From Avena insularis (Eukaryota; Streptophyta; Magnoliopsida; Poales; Poaceae): a stretch of DNA of 64,000 bases. Where the stretch lies: positions 310,411,132 through 310,475,131 of the forward strand of contig CM042689.1 of assembly GCA_023614405.1 (NCBI GenBank), written 5' to 3'. Position numbers and translations under genes: made by a program. How positions within the stretch are numbered: the stretch's first letter is position 1; the number at the start of each line of letters is the position of its first letter. This document shows, piece after piece, positions 23,866 through 35,893 of the stretch. Under the pieces are notes generated by a model, which ran no database searches, had not been told where the DNA came from, and was given only the letters and a program-made list of their open reading frames with translations.

Positions 23866-26358
23866 TGTAACATCCCTAAAATCATGTTTCAAAACTCATG
23901 CATATCATCCATGCATCCATCATCATTTAGGGTTTCATCTCAAAATCATTTCAAAAACAGGAGCAAATGTTGCTCATTATTTTATGTATGAAAACCCTAG
24001 CCTTTGTGCTACATGCTAATGAGAAAGGTGATATTATTCATTCAGAATGTTTTGAGTTCAAACTTAAGTGATTTCAAAAGCTTGGGCAAAGTTTCAAAAC
24101 AAAGTATGAAATAAAACCAAAGTTATGCCTATTATTATATCTCCTAAAAGGCTTGGTTTATTTTATTATTTTCAAATAACCCAAGTAGGTCTGAGTGAAC
24201 AGAGGTGTTTGACACTTATTTGGGTGCAAGGAACAGTGTACAAAAAGCTAGAGCAAGTTTGAATTCAAACTTATTTGAAATAGAGTTTGAAAACCATCTC
24301 TAGAAAATCAATCAGAAAAAGAAAAGGATTAAAGAAGAAAAAAAATAGACAACCAGCTAATCTGGCCGAACCAGCCCAATTCGGCCCAGCTAGCCCAGCA
24401 GCTCTCACCCCACGAAATGTTTTCTTTCACCCGCCCCCGCACCCACCAGCTCGCTGACAGGTAGGACCCACTCCCCCTCCTCCTCTCTCGCTGACAACCG
24501 CGGCCCACACGGGTACCGTCGTCTCCACCCCCACGACTGGTTCATCCCCAAATTGACGCCGGCCGTTCCCTGTTGATTTGTGCAGCTTCAATTCGCGTAA
24601 ATGCACGAGTAAATCTCGCTCGTATCCTGGCTACTAAAACCCCCTCTGCCCCCTCTCCATTCTCCCCCAAACCCGAAGCCCAGAGCGCCCCTAGGCTGCA
24701 AGAATTGCTCACCGCAACCCCGCTGTCTCCGACGAGCTGCAGCCATGATTCCGGCCAACTCCAACCACCCCTCTGCTCCTGGTTCACACGAGCAGGCTCC
24801 ATTTGACCTCGCGCACCTCCCAGTACCACTAGCTCGCCCGCGTGTGACCCAGAACGTCGGCAACACAAGCGACTGAGCGCCACCGTCTTCGGCTTCAACT
24901 CCGTCGAGCCCCTCCGGTAAGTCCAGACCACCCCAAGCCTTCTCCTTCACGCACGCGTCTTCTCCGTGATCCCCTGCATCTGACCAAACCCTCGGTTTGC
25001 CTCCTCGTGACCGACAGCATCGCCTTTGACCTCGAAGAGAGCCACCCGTCGCCAGACCCTACTCCGGCGAGCAATCCACCGCAACCCTGAGCGCCCCTTG
25101 CCGAACCAACCATACGTTGAGCATCCTTGCGATCACGGTGAGTACCTTCCCTACCCTTCTAGATTCCTGTATCGCCGGCGCCGCCACCATCTGACCGTCG
25201 CCGCCGCGCGCAGCCGTTAAGCGCCGCCAGTTAGTGGCATGACGTTTGTGTCCGTTAGATCCAAATCGTAGGGCTAGGATCGATTATAATCGAAGGGGTA
25301 TCGCATGCCTCTGCGCCGCTAGATCTAAGTTAGATACTACGGTCTGCGTCTGTCGATCCGAGCGAATCGGTACGCGCCAGTAATATTGCGACGCGTGTCT
25401 AGGGTTAGCTCAAAAACAGATTTCAAAATCAGATTTAGATCAAATTTTCAAAGGGGTATAACTTGAGATTCCCACGTTAGATTTTTGCAAATTTTATACC
25501 GTTGGAATCAGTGAGTCAAGCCCTTTCTGAATCTGCAATGTGTTTAACAAAAAGTTTCTGTTAAAATGACTTTGTATGCAGAAACATGTTTAGGTCCATT
25601 TTGAGTATAGTTTTTGTTTAGCAAATTGTTTTAGGGCTAAATAAGTTTAGTTAGCAAACTTTTTGACTTAGTTATGTTTCTGTATCATGTACTTGCTTGA
25701 TGGGTTTTCAAAAATCATCCCTTAGCATTTTCTCGCATGCATGCATTCATAACTTTGTTTGTATATAAATTGTGTGTAATTGTGTGCTACAAATTTTATG
25801 TGTAGATTTTGCTAGTGACTGTGATTGTGAAGAGTGCTACTCTCCCCATTACCAAGGCAAGTGATACTTCATGATATTTCCACCCCTTTATTTTGAATAA
25901 GCATTAGAATTATTTTTGCTAAGTCTTGCATGCTACTTTTGCCAAATGCTATGTTGGGAAACCCTATGTAGTGTAGAATTGTAGAATTGCTAGGGAATTT
26001 TCCTAAGTTAAGTTACTATGCCATGCTTAGCCTAGCTAGTAGAAAACAAGGGTTGGTAAAGTATGTTCATGCTATGTTAAAAATAATTCTAAGTCTTTTG
26101 GACTTATGCTTTTCTTAATAAAACAACTAAGTCAATGAACCTCCTGGGTGGAATGGGACTTGAATTGGTGGTTTTTGGTTGAGTGGTTACACAAGGCCAT
26201 GGATATGGCTTGTGTATCTCACTTGTGGTATGCCACCCAGGCACAAAGGGATTTGGAGGCCAAGTGTTGAGAAAGCTTACAGTGCAACCACTTGGCAATA
26301 TGGGCTCTGCCATGATCATATAGGTTGCTAGAACTTAGTCACTTGGACAGTTGGTGGT
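23866..26358 (+). repeat. 5' LTR of element B, first part
   Basis: Begins TGTAACATCCCTAAAATCATG. GC-rich section 24360-25260 contains the likely promoter (CTACTAAAACC near 24649) and donor-like sequences CTCCGGTAAGT (24911-24921) and CACGGTGAGT (25134-25143). It is interrupted at 26358 by element A; the five bases GTGGT (26354-26358) are A's target site. Confidence 0.9.
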
Positions 26359-27113
26359 TGTAACATCCCAAAAATCATGTTTCAAAAACTCATTCATTTC
26401 ATCCTTGCATCATTCATTCATATAGGGTTTTTTTTTCTCAAATCATTTAGAGACAGAAGTTTGAGATATGATTTCATGTGGGCAATTTATCTCAATTGGC
26501 CATCACCCTTTGGGATTTGCTTGTCCATGACCTTGTTTGCTTGCCTCCATGATTGGAAAGATTAGGAGTAGCATTTAAACCCAAGATTCCAAATTTAGAA
26601 ATAGTTTCAAACCCCTATTTCAAATATTTGCAACTAGAGCAAATCTCTGTTTATTTTGAAACCCAAGCTTGACTAAGCCTTTGCAAGGTAACCACTAGGA
26701 TATTTGATTGTTTGTGAACCCACAGAACCCTGCAAAAATCCCCAAAGCAGTTTGAATTCAAAAGGATTTGAATTCATATCAAATTCTATTCAGAAAATGG
26801 AATTAGAAAAAGAAAAGGCTTAAAGAAAGGAAAAGGGCCGAGCGACCAGAATCTGGCCCAGCAGCAAATCAAGCCCAGCAAGCCCACTCGGGGATCTCCT
26901 TTTCCTTCTCACACGCGCGAGCGCACGCGTTAAGTCGCTGACAGACAGACCCCACCGCCACCTCGCACTCCTCGCTGACAAGCGGGCCTTCTCCACGTCA
27001 CCATCGTCTCCACCAGCACGACCGTTCATCCCCAAATCAACGCGGCGTTTACGTGTTTGAATTCGCGGTGTAAATTCGATTTATTGGCCGAGTAATTCTC
27101 GCTCGTGACCAGG

Positions 27114-27120
27114 CTATAAG
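27114..27120 (+). promoter_or_regulatory. TATA box of element A 5' LTR
   Basis: CTATAAG followed by ACCCCCTCTGCCCC-type pyrimidine-rich sequence; conserved in the 3' LTR (near 36625). The transcript would start about 30 bases further on. Confidence 0.6.
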
Positions 27121-27235
27121 AACCCCCTCTGCCCCCTCTCTCTTCTCCCTCAAACCCCGAACCCAGAGCGCCACCAGGCTGCGAGCATTACCCTCTGAAA
27201 CCCCGCCGTCTCCGACGACTGCGCCGGCGAATTCC

Positions 27236-27624
27236 GGTGAGTCCAGAGCTCCCCTCTGCCTCTCGATCTTGCAAACTGATTCAGTGAGCCTCTGCGCTTC
27301 TTTTAACACGTTTCGTTTGCTCTCGCATGGACCGTAGCTCCGGCAACATCGTCGACTAGTCGCCACCGACGTCTGCACGAACTCCGGCGAACTCTAGTGG
27401 TAAGACCGCCCGGCGCTTTCTAGTTCACGACACGGCTCGTCTCGACTCTGTGAATCTAACCGTGTCCTCACTTTGCCTTGGGGTGATCCTCAGCGACGTC
27501 CACTACGACCACCGACGACTTTGCACCGCCACGAACTCCGGTGAGCAATCGCAGCCGTGCCCGAGCGCCCCTTGACCAACCGCAAGTACGACGAGCTTCG
27601 CCGTGACCTCCTGAGCCCGGTGAG
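27236..27624 (+). promoter_or_regulatory. Cluster of splice-donor-like sites in the LTR leader
   Basis: Downstream of the TATA box four donor-like sequences follow each other: CCG|GTGAGT at 27237, GTG|GTAAGA at 27400, CCG|GTGAGC at 27541 and CCG|GTGAGC at 27620. Similar sites exist in B (24916, 25137) and K (63161). Acceptor-like sites lie further on (TGTGTAG near 28300, TTGCAG|GTTACT near 29335). This suggests a spliced leader; it is an inference from sequence only. Confidence 0.35.
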
Positions 27625-29074
27625 CTACTCCTCTTTCTCCCTCTCCGTCTGCATCGTCGGCAACGTCATCGACCGACAGTTCCGCCGCCGGTAGCCGCCG
27701 CTCCGCCGCCAGTTTCTGGCCAGGTCGATAGGAACCGTTAGATCTGCATCTGATGGCTTAGATAGAATGACTAATCGAAGGGGTACGCGTTGATCTGAGC
27801 CGCACCTGCCCCTTTAGATCCAGCGGTCTGTATCGCTCGATCCAGACGAACCGGTACGGGCGAATAAGAACATGACGCGTGGCTAGGTTAGATCTGAAAA
27901 TAGAATTTAAAAAACAGATTTTGATCCAGATTTCAAATACCAATATCTTTTGAATTCCACGTTAGAATTTTGCAAACTTTATACCGTTGGATTCAGAAAA
28001 ACAAGACCTTTCTGCCTATCCTTTTTGTTTAGCAAATAGTAACCATTAGTTTGGCTTAAATTGCAGAAACTTGTTTGAGGCCTTTTTGAATATAAGTTTA
28101 GTTTAGTATTTTATTTTTAGGGCTAAATAGGTTGTCTTGGCTATTTTGTGACTTGTTTAGTTTCTATATTCATGCACTGGCTTGGTTGAGTTTTCAAAAA
28201 ATCATCACTTGGTAGATTCATGCATGCATGCATGCATTCATAATATTTTTGTTTGTATATATATTTGTGTGTAATTGTGTGCTATAACTTTGTGTGTAGA
28301 TTTTGCTAGTGATTGTGATTGTGACGAGTGCTACTCTCCACACTACCAAGGCAAGTGATATCTTCATGAATATTCCATACCTATATTTTATACTTGCATT
28401 AGATATATTTTGTTAGGACTTGCATGCTACTTTTGTCAATTGATGATGGGAAATCCTATTTAGAATAGAATGCTAGAATTGCTAGGAAAATTCCCTAAGG
28501 ATAAGTTGCCATGCCATGCTTAGCCTAGCTACTAGAAAACAAGGGTGGTTTATATATTCACACTATGGAAAAATATTCTAAGTCTAAGGACTTGTTTTTA
28601 TTTAACAAAACAACTAAGTTAATGAATCACCTGGGTGGAATGGAAAGAATGGGATATGTTGAGTGGTTACACAAGGCCAGGGGTACTGGTGAACCTTGTG
28701 TATCTCACTTGTGGATGGCCACCCAGGAACAAAGAGATTTGAGTTGTCAAATGTTGAGAAGCTTCAAGTGCAACCACTTGGTAATATGGGCTCTGCCATG
28801 ATCCTAGGATGCTAGAACTTAGTCCCTTGGACAGTTGGTGGTAGAGGGAATGATAGGTTGGAGCGCGTCCATTTGACTAAGGAAAGGCTACTGAAGGATC
28901 CTGTCTTGGGAAACCAAGTCTTGTGGGGAAAGTGCACCACCTCTGCAGAGTGTAAAACCTAAGTACTTAGCCATGTCCCTAGTAAAGGACAATTTGAGCA
29001 TCAAGACATGGAAACTTCAAGAATCTCATCACTCCAATTTCTGAATAAAACTTGTGGGTGAACAAGGGTTAAAA

Positions 29075-29144
29075 GATCTTCAGTCTTTGATTGGTAGATG
29101 CCCTGAGTGGATCTTCAGTCTTTGATTGGTAGATACCTTGGGAT
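29075..29144 (+). repeat. 35-bp tandem duplication in element A LTR
   Basis: Two copies of a unit beginning GATCTTCAGTCTTTGATTGG (29075-29109, 29110-29144). The 3' LTR has the same pair (38523-38557, 38558-38592); B and C do not, so it marks the subfamily of A. Confidence 0.85.
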
Positions 29145-29495
29145 AGTCTTTGCCAAACAAAAACTTAGTATTTTCAAAAAGTTAAGGAAAAATCTATTTT
29201 GAGCAATGCAAGCCTAAGCTCCACCAGCCAAATGCATATAGAATTATAGTCCACTTAAAATATACTAAGGTATCACTTGCCAATACTATTCCAAAGTATT
29301 GACCCTCTGTGGCTGTAACTTATGATGTTGCAGGTTACTCTGATGATGAATAGGAGTCATGAGTCTACACTCAACATGCTTGACTGTGGCACATGAAGAT
29401 GAAGACTTATGTTTATTTACATATTCCATAAACTCTTGTATTAGGCCTTTGGCCATGAGTTGTAAAAGACTATGTTTTATCTCTGGAATGACTGT

Positions 29496-29501
29496 AATAA
29501 A
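29496..29501 (+). promoter_or_regulatory. Polyadenylation signal AATAAA in element A 5' LTR
   Basis: AATAAA about 110 bases before the LTR end, conserved in the other copies (38944-38949, 39675-39680, 49200-49205). With the TATA box at 27114 it implies a long R region of roughly 2.4 kb. Confidence 0.5.
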
Positions 29502-29612
29502 CGACCTTTGTATATGTGTACTTCATCTTAAACTGTGGATGCTAGCATTGATCCAGGGACTAGCATTGCAATCACAGGGATCTTTTCCTTTAATAAGGAG
29601 GGATCTTACAGA

Positions 29613-29624
29613 TGGTATCAGAGC
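29613..29624 (+). other. Primer binding site of element A (tRNA-iMet)
   Basis: TGGTATCAGAGC, two bases after the LTR end. Confidence 0.93.
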
Positions 29625-29750
29625 ACTGTGTTGCCTGTAGGATTATGACCCTAGGATTGGAAACCACTAAGGAAAATTTTAACTTCTTCTACACTTGTCT
29701 ATTCTTCTCGTAAACTTTTCTAATCTTCTCATTCTCATCTCTATTTGTAG

Positions 29751-30257
29751 ATGAACTCCGTCAACGAAGCCGTGAAGAAAGGACCACTCATGACCATGAC
29801 CTTGGAGTGTGAGACTGAGTTTCCCAAGATTCTCAAGGACCTCATGGAAACCATGGGAGTACATGGTGCAGCAGTGTACAAAGGCTTTCCAGTGATGGAG
29901 GATGGAGTGGAGTATTGGTGGGTGCAACTTCACTTGTACAAGAATAAGGAAGACAACCACCAAGAAAAGGGCTTCTGCATGTACACCAACACTTTTATGC
30001 ACACCACATTCTTTGAGTCAGCAAAAGAAGCAGCTTGGAAGACTATCAAGGAACTAAGTGCTAGAGTCAAGTGCAAGATGCTCAACCTCCAAAACGACTT
30101 AGAGAAAGAGAAGGAACATACCCAAGAGTTGGAAATCACCAACCAATCCTTAAGAGGAGATATTATAGACTTAGTGATAGAAGCATGTGAACAAGATAGG
30201 GTGATTGCCACTAGGAACATTGTGTTAGCCACCAGATCCAATGAGATAGGATTGTAA
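29751..30257 (+). CDS. ORFa of element A: 168-aa leader protein, intact, unknown function
   Basis: First ATG after the primer site, directly behind a pyrimidine-rich stretch ending TTTGTAG. The product starts MNSVNEAVKKGPLMTMTLE, has an aromatic segment VEYWWVQLHLYKNKEDN and a C-terminal helical, charged region with the heptad-like LNLQNDLEKEKEHTQELE, ending in EIGL. No signal peptide, zinc knuckle, protease or nucleic-acid enzyme motif. Same length and frame in B, and in C apart from one stop, which argues for protein-level constraint in the family. It is followed after 196 T-rich bases by ORFb. Function unknown. Confidence 0.75.
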   Translation: MNSVNEAVKKGPLMTMTLECETEFPKILKDLMETMGVHGAAVYKGFPVMEDGVEYWWVQLHLYKNKEDNHQEKGFCMYTNTFMHTTFFESAKEAAWKTIKELSARVKCKMLNLQNDLEKEKEHTQELEITNQSLRGDIIDLVIEACEQDRVIATRNIVLATRSNEIGL

Positions 30258-30453
30258 GCGCGCCGTTAGTTGGACCACCACCTATCACCTTATTTTCCAA
30301 AATGATACCTTAAATAAGTTTGAACCTTGGTTGATGTAATGGATTCTTGTATGCATGACTTGTATGATTTTTGTGTGTCCCAAGAATGTGTTTGAATGTT
30401 TGTCTTGTTTATCTTAAATTGTGTTGTTCTAACCTTTTCAATCTTATAAATAG

Positions 30454-31255
30454 ATGCCTATTGCCATCAGCACTGTTGAGGAGTTCCAGGCTACCCGTTT
30501 TGGTCCTCATATCGTAGAGCTTACTACTTTACTCGATCTCCCTCTTCCTATCATTACGGTGCACCCACTCACCAAGTTTGAGAGGAAGGACCTTTGGGGC
30601 TTCAAGGTGAACCAGCCAGACGCCTTGGTGAGCCTACTACGGAGGCCATCGTCTTCAAGCTTATGCACGATGAGGAGAGAGGCATAGAGGTTGTCATGCA
30701 GGATCCGATAGGACGGTATTAGGACGTCACTCCCGACAGGTTAGAGGCACTCACTTCCACGCCTTCGGAAGGCGTGATGACGATGGAGAGTCCATCGACT
30801 TTGAGGACGACTCGAGGGTCACAGCAGAGCCGATACGCCTGTACCTCCAGGACTTAGAGACTCTTATTAGGCACGTGGATACTGATAGGACCAACGTCAT
30901 GCTTAGTAATGACGAGCTCCAGGTGCAGCTTCGCGAGAAGGACAAGCTCTTCGCGCAGCAGGACGAGATAGTCAAGGAGATGGAGACGAAGTTCGAGACC
31001 CAAGACCGTAAGTTCAAGAGTCAAGAGAAGCGTGTCCAGGATAGGAACAAGAGGATTCGTGATATGACCGAGGAACTCCAGTCCAAGGACTTCGAGTTAG
31101 AGCAGCAGCAGACAGTGATTGAGAGGCTTCGTTCCCAGAAGAGGGCTCTCAAGGCCAAGATCGACTCTTTGACCACTACCATCGAGGAGAACAAGACCGC
31201 AATGGAGAACGCAGGTCTTACCTTTGTCGAGGAGGAGATTGATGCCGACGAGTAG
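30454..31255 (+). pseudogene. ORFb of element A, frameshifted coiled-coil leader ORF
   Basis: Begins MPIAISTVEEFQATRFGPHI at ATG 30454, after CTTATAAATAG. The frame is lost near 30627 (QPDALV in place of QPGRQTE), and other small indels occur between 30690 and 30830. The coiled-coil part is open from 30875 to the stop at 31253-31255. The region is 802 bases against 807 in C, a net loss of five. Confidence 0.8.
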
Positions 31256-31486
31256 ATTTGACTACTCAGTTATCTTTATTTACCGCACTTGTTATTTGTG
31301 AACTTATTGTTGGACCATCCGACATGTGGATGGCTTGCCACTTGTGTGATTGTACTTTGAGACTTTTTGTTATCTTGTTGTTTAGCTTTATCCTTGTGTT
31401 GCATGCTATATGACTGCTTGTGTGATGTATTGTGCATAAATCATGTAAGGGTATCTCATTCTTATCTCTATATGAATAAACCACAG

Positions 31487-34400
31487 ATGCCTCCCCGTCA
31501 CAAACACCAACCCCAACCCCAACATTACCTCGGAAATGCAACAAATGATGAATGCGCAAACACAGCTTATGCAAATGATGACGACGTTCATCCAGAACCA
31601 GAACAACAACAACCCCAATAACAATAACAACAACAACAACAACCCTCCAGGTTTTGATATGCTCACCAGATTTCTGCGTCTGAGGCCAGCTAAGTTTTCG
31701 GGAACGACTGATCCCATGGTGGCCAATGATTGGCTATGTTCTGTGAACAAAGACTTAGTGACCGTGGGATGCACAGATGCTGAAAAGGTCAGGTTCGCAG
31801 CACATCTGTTGGAAGGACTAGCCGCCGTATGGTGGGACAACTTCCAGATTACCACGCCTATTGATGAAGTAACTTGGGCTATCTTTGAAGATGGCTTTCG
31901 CACTACACATATCTCACCAGGAATGATGAGCCTGAAAAAGAAGGAATTTCACAACTGAGCGGCGCCACCACAGTGATGGCTGAATATATTGAAGAGTTCA
32001 ACAATTTGGCGCTATGCCGGATGAGGTTGACACTGATGCCAAAAGGAAGGAAAAGTTTCTGGAAGGCTTGAATGATGAGCTGAATTTGCAGTTGTCTGTG
32101 GCATATGTTCCAACTTATCAGTCGCTGTGTGACAAGGCTGTTATTGTGGAGAATAAAATGAAGCAAGTTGAGAGTAGAAAGAGGAAACACTCCGACAAGC
32201 ATAGCTCGGGATCGTCTCATAAACGATCTCACTATGATGATAGTGTCAGCTCAGGATCCCACAAGCATGGGAAGTTTAACAAGCACCACAACCACAACCG
32301 TCATGACAACAAGCATCATCGCAGTCATGACAATGATAAGTACAAGAACCACAAGAGTGGATATAAGAGCCACCATAGTGGAAGTGGAAGTGGAAGTCAA
32401 CCTAAGAAGGACAACAGTCAGGTTGAATGCTTCAAATGCAAGAAGCTGGGACATTATGCTAATGAGTGTCCTGAGAAGAAAGTTGAAGGACCTATCAAGC
32501 CCAATCCTTTTCAGAAAGGACAGGTTAACCACATTAATGTGGAGGAGGTCTATGAAGAACCTGATGCCGTTGCTGGTAAGTTCAGACTCAATTCCATCTC
32601 AGCATTTGTACTCTTTGACACTGGTGCATCTCATTCATTCATATCAAAAGCATTTGTTGATATAAATGGGTTTGCATCTGAAAACATTGGGTGTCCGATA
32701 AAAGTTAGCTCTCCGGGAGGGGATATGATAGTGAGTCTTGGATGCCGGGATCTAGTCATAGAGATCGGAAAACATAAGTTTCCAGTAAACCTAATAATCC
32801 TAAATTCCCAAGGATTGGATGTAATTTTGGGAATGGATTGGATGGCTAAGTATGAGGGAGTACTAGATTGTGCAAATCGCACAATTTCACTCACAACCCC
32901 TGAAGGTAAGAGGATAACATTTAAGTCCAATTTTAAATCTAAAGGAAGCAAGCTAAATTCTCTTAAGGGGGTTAGCATGGACAGTGTGCCAATTGTGTGT
33001 GAGTATCCGGATGTGTTCCCAGAAGAGTTACCGGGAATGCCACCAGATAGAGATGTGGAGTTTATAATAGATTTGGTACCGGTTCGACCAAGAGCAAAGA
33101 GGCCTTATAAAATGTCGGTTATCGAACTTAAGGAACTCAAGAAACAACTTGGAGAACAATTGCAGAAAGGATTCATCCAGCCAAGTTCTTCATCTTGGGG
33201 AGCTCCAGTTTTGTTCATAGAAAAGAGAGACAGAACTCAAAGGTTATGCGTAGATTACCGTTCTCTCAACGAGGTAACCATCAAGAACAAGTATCATTTG
33301 CCAAGAATAAATGACTTGTTTGATCAGCTAGAAGGAGCATGTGTGTTCTCGAAGATTGATCTTCGGTCAGGCTATTTTCAACTCAAGATAAGAGAGCAAG
33401 ACATACCTAAAACAGCATTCACCACAAGGTATGGATTGTATGAGTACACTGTGATGCCTTTTGGTTTAACCAACGCCTCCGATACTTCATGAATATGATG
33501 AACAAAGTGTTCATGGAATTTCTCGACAAGTTCGTTGTCGTTTTCATCGATGACATCTTAGTCTACTCCAAGAGCAAGGAAGAGCATGAAAGACATCTAC
33601 GCTTGATACTTGAGAAACTAAGGGAACATAAGCTTTATGCCAAATTCAGCAAGTGTGAGTTTTGGTTAGAGGAAGTTGGATTTATTGGTCATGTTATGAC
33701 AAAGGATGGTGTAGCAGTTGATCCTGCTAAAGTTTCACCGTGATGAATGGGAATCTCCTAAGAATGTAAAAGAGGTTCGTAGTTTCCTTGGTTTAGCAGG
33801 TTACTACAGAAGATTCATTGAAAATTTTTCTAAGGTTGCTAAACCAATGACAGAATTGTTAAGGAAAGATAAGAAATTTGCTTGGTCTGAAGGATGTGAA
33901 CTCAGCTTTCAAGAATTAAAGAAGAGACTTGTGTCAAGACCAAGATCAGGTTTACCAGATTTGGAAAAGAATTTCCAAGTGTATTGTGATGCTTCAGATC
34001 GTGATTAGGAGCCGTACTTATGCAAAGCGGAAAAGTTGTGGCTTATACCTCGAGACAACTCAAAACTCATGAAGTAAATTATCCTACTCATGATTTAGAG
34101 TTAGCCGCTGTTGTCCATGCACTCAAAACATGGAGACATTACCTTTTGGGAAAATGTTGTGAAGTATTCACCGACCATAAAAGCTTGAAATATATCTTCA
34201 CCCAGAAGGAGATCAATATGAGACAAAGAAGATGGCTAGAACTTATCAAGGATTACGACTTAAATTTGCAATACCACCCCGGTAAAGCAAATGTAGTAGC
34301 AGATGCTCTAAGTCGTAAAGTGTTTGTAAATGGCCTTACCAAAGGTGAATTGCCAGATGACTTGTGTAAGCAATTCAAGGAACTCAGGTTGGAGATTGTG

Positions 34401-35875
34401 CCGGAAGGACATCTCATGTATATGGATGTTCAACCCACTCTGTTGGATAAGATTAAAGAAGCCCAAAAGACGGATAAAGAGATCGAAGAGATCAAGGAAA
34501 GGATTAGCCAAGGGAAAGCTAAAAGTTTCCATATGGACGAACAAGGTACTTTATGGCACGAGAAACGTATTTGTGTTCCACAAGATCCGAAAATGCGAAA
34601 ACTGATTTTACAAGAAGCCCATAACTCTCCGTATTCTATTCACCCGGGAAACACCAAAATGTATATGGATATGAAAGAAAGATTTTGGTGGAACAATCTT
34701 AAAAGGACATCGCCAACACATTGCTTTGTGTGACGTGTAGTAGAGTGAAAGCGAGCATCGAAACCAGCAGGTTTGCTTCAACCAATGCCTATTCCTGAAT
34801 GGAAGTGGGAAAATATTGGTATGGATTTCATTACCGGATTACCAAGGACCAGGTCAGTATGATTCCATATGGGTAGTAGATCGCCTAACTAAAGTGGCTC
34901 ATTTTATACCCAGAAGACAACTTATACCAGTGCAAAGTTAGCCAAAATCTACATGAGCAGAATTGTATGCCTTCACGGAGTACCTAAGAGTATTGTGTCC
35001 GATAGAGGAACTCAGTTCACTTCTCACTTTTGGAGACAAATTCATGAATCTCTAGGAACGAGGTTGGAATTCACTGCTTTTCATCCTCAAACTGATGGAC
35101 AAACAGAAAGGACTAATCAAATTCTTGAAGACATGTTGAGGGCATGTGCCCTAGACTATGGAGCAAGTTGGGATGAAAGTCCCTTTACGCAGAGTTCTCT
35201 TACAACAACAAATACCAATCTAGTATTGGGATGGCACCATTCGAGTTTCTATACGGAAGAAAGTGTACCACCCCATTGCTATGGAATGGTGTGGGAGAAA
35301 GAAGTTTGTTTGGACCAAATCTTATCAAAGACGCCAAGAAAAGGTCAAATTGGTTAGAGATGATTGAAGATAGCACTCTCGACAGAAAAGCTACGCAGAT
35401 GCTAAGCGAGAGAAGTCACTACGGTTGGGGATAGAGCTTATCTTAGAGTATCACCACTTCATGGAGTAAAAGATTTGGAGTCAAAGGAAAGTTAGCACCA
35501 AGATATGGGACCATTCAACATTCTAAGTCGCAAGGGAGAAGTCAGATATGAAATCGAATCGCCAAAGATCTTTATTAGCAATCCATAATGTTTTTCATGT
35601 GAGCCACCAAGAAATGTCACCTAGAAATGGAAGAAACATCTTTGAAAGATACCATATCTTTGGAAGAAGTTCAACTAGAAAGTGATCTCACCTATGAAGA
35701 AAAGCTCACAAGATTCTTGAGACCACGAAAGAGTCACAAGGACAAAAACCATCAAGTTTTGCAAAGTACAATGGAACCATCATTCAAGAAGAAGCAACAT
35801 GGGAAAGAGAAGACGATCTTCTAAAGACCACCTCACCTATTTGTTAGTTAATCCGAATCTCGAGGGCGAGATTCA
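31487..35875 (+). pseudogene. gag-pol of element A with chromodomain, broken by many small indels
   Basis: Start ATG 31487 after CCACAG. Recognisable in order: gag with a poly-Asn tract (31600-31645) and [17 protein letters not shown]; zinc knuckle [14 protein letters not shown] (32428-32469); protease DTGASHSF (32617 on); RT with FIDDILVYS (33543-33570); RNase H with [10 protein letters not shown] (about 34174); integrase zinc-binding part (34618-34740), GMDFITGLP (about 34820) and SDRGTQF (about 35000); integrase C-terminus and a chromodomain remnant (35690-35830). Frame breaks lie near 31500, 31955, 33480, 33735, 34005, 34710-34950, 35180 and 35330-35620. The catalytic residues that can be seen are unchanged, so damage is by indels rather than substitutions. 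Confidence 0.9.
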
Positions 35876-35876
35876 T

Positions 35877-35893
35877 TTTAAGGGGGTTAGATT
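35877..35893 (+). other. Polypurine tract of element A
   Basis: TTTTAAGGGGGTTAGAT directly before the 3' LTR; the same AAGGGGGTTAGATT precedes the LTRs of B and K. Confidence 0.8.

Larger units (their letters stand above)
26359..29610 (+). repeat. 5' LTR of element A
   Basis: Begins with TGTAACATCCCAAAAATC and ends GGGATCTTACA. AT-rich first 450 bp, GC-rich promoter and leader section 26820-27730, then AT-rich sequence to the end. A (CATG)n run lies at about 28211-28235. TATA box, donor-like sites, a 35-bp tandem duplication and a polyadenylation signal are listed separately. Confidence 0.92.

Noticed and set aside
24542..25220. Several overlapping GC-rich ORFs on both strands in B's 5' LTR (and at 46769-47339, 22579-23531, 36395-37097, 27049-27378, 63120-63698)
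   Set aside because: They lie in the GC-rich promoter and leader part of LTRs, differ in frame between LTR copies, overlap on both strands and show no protein motif.
29075..29144. Short direct repeats as a possible CRISPR array
   Set aside because: Only two adjacent copies without spacers, inside a plant LTR.
29613..29624. tRNA-like 12-mers beside LTRs
   Set aside because: These are primer binding sites complementary to tRNA ends, not tRNA genes; no cloverleaf around them.
32168..32665. 165-codon frame overlapping gag of A (similar ones at 42411 and 17578)
   Set aside because: A +1 shadow of the repetitive His/Lys/Ser-rich gag tail; Thr/Met-rich product is what the shifted codons give.
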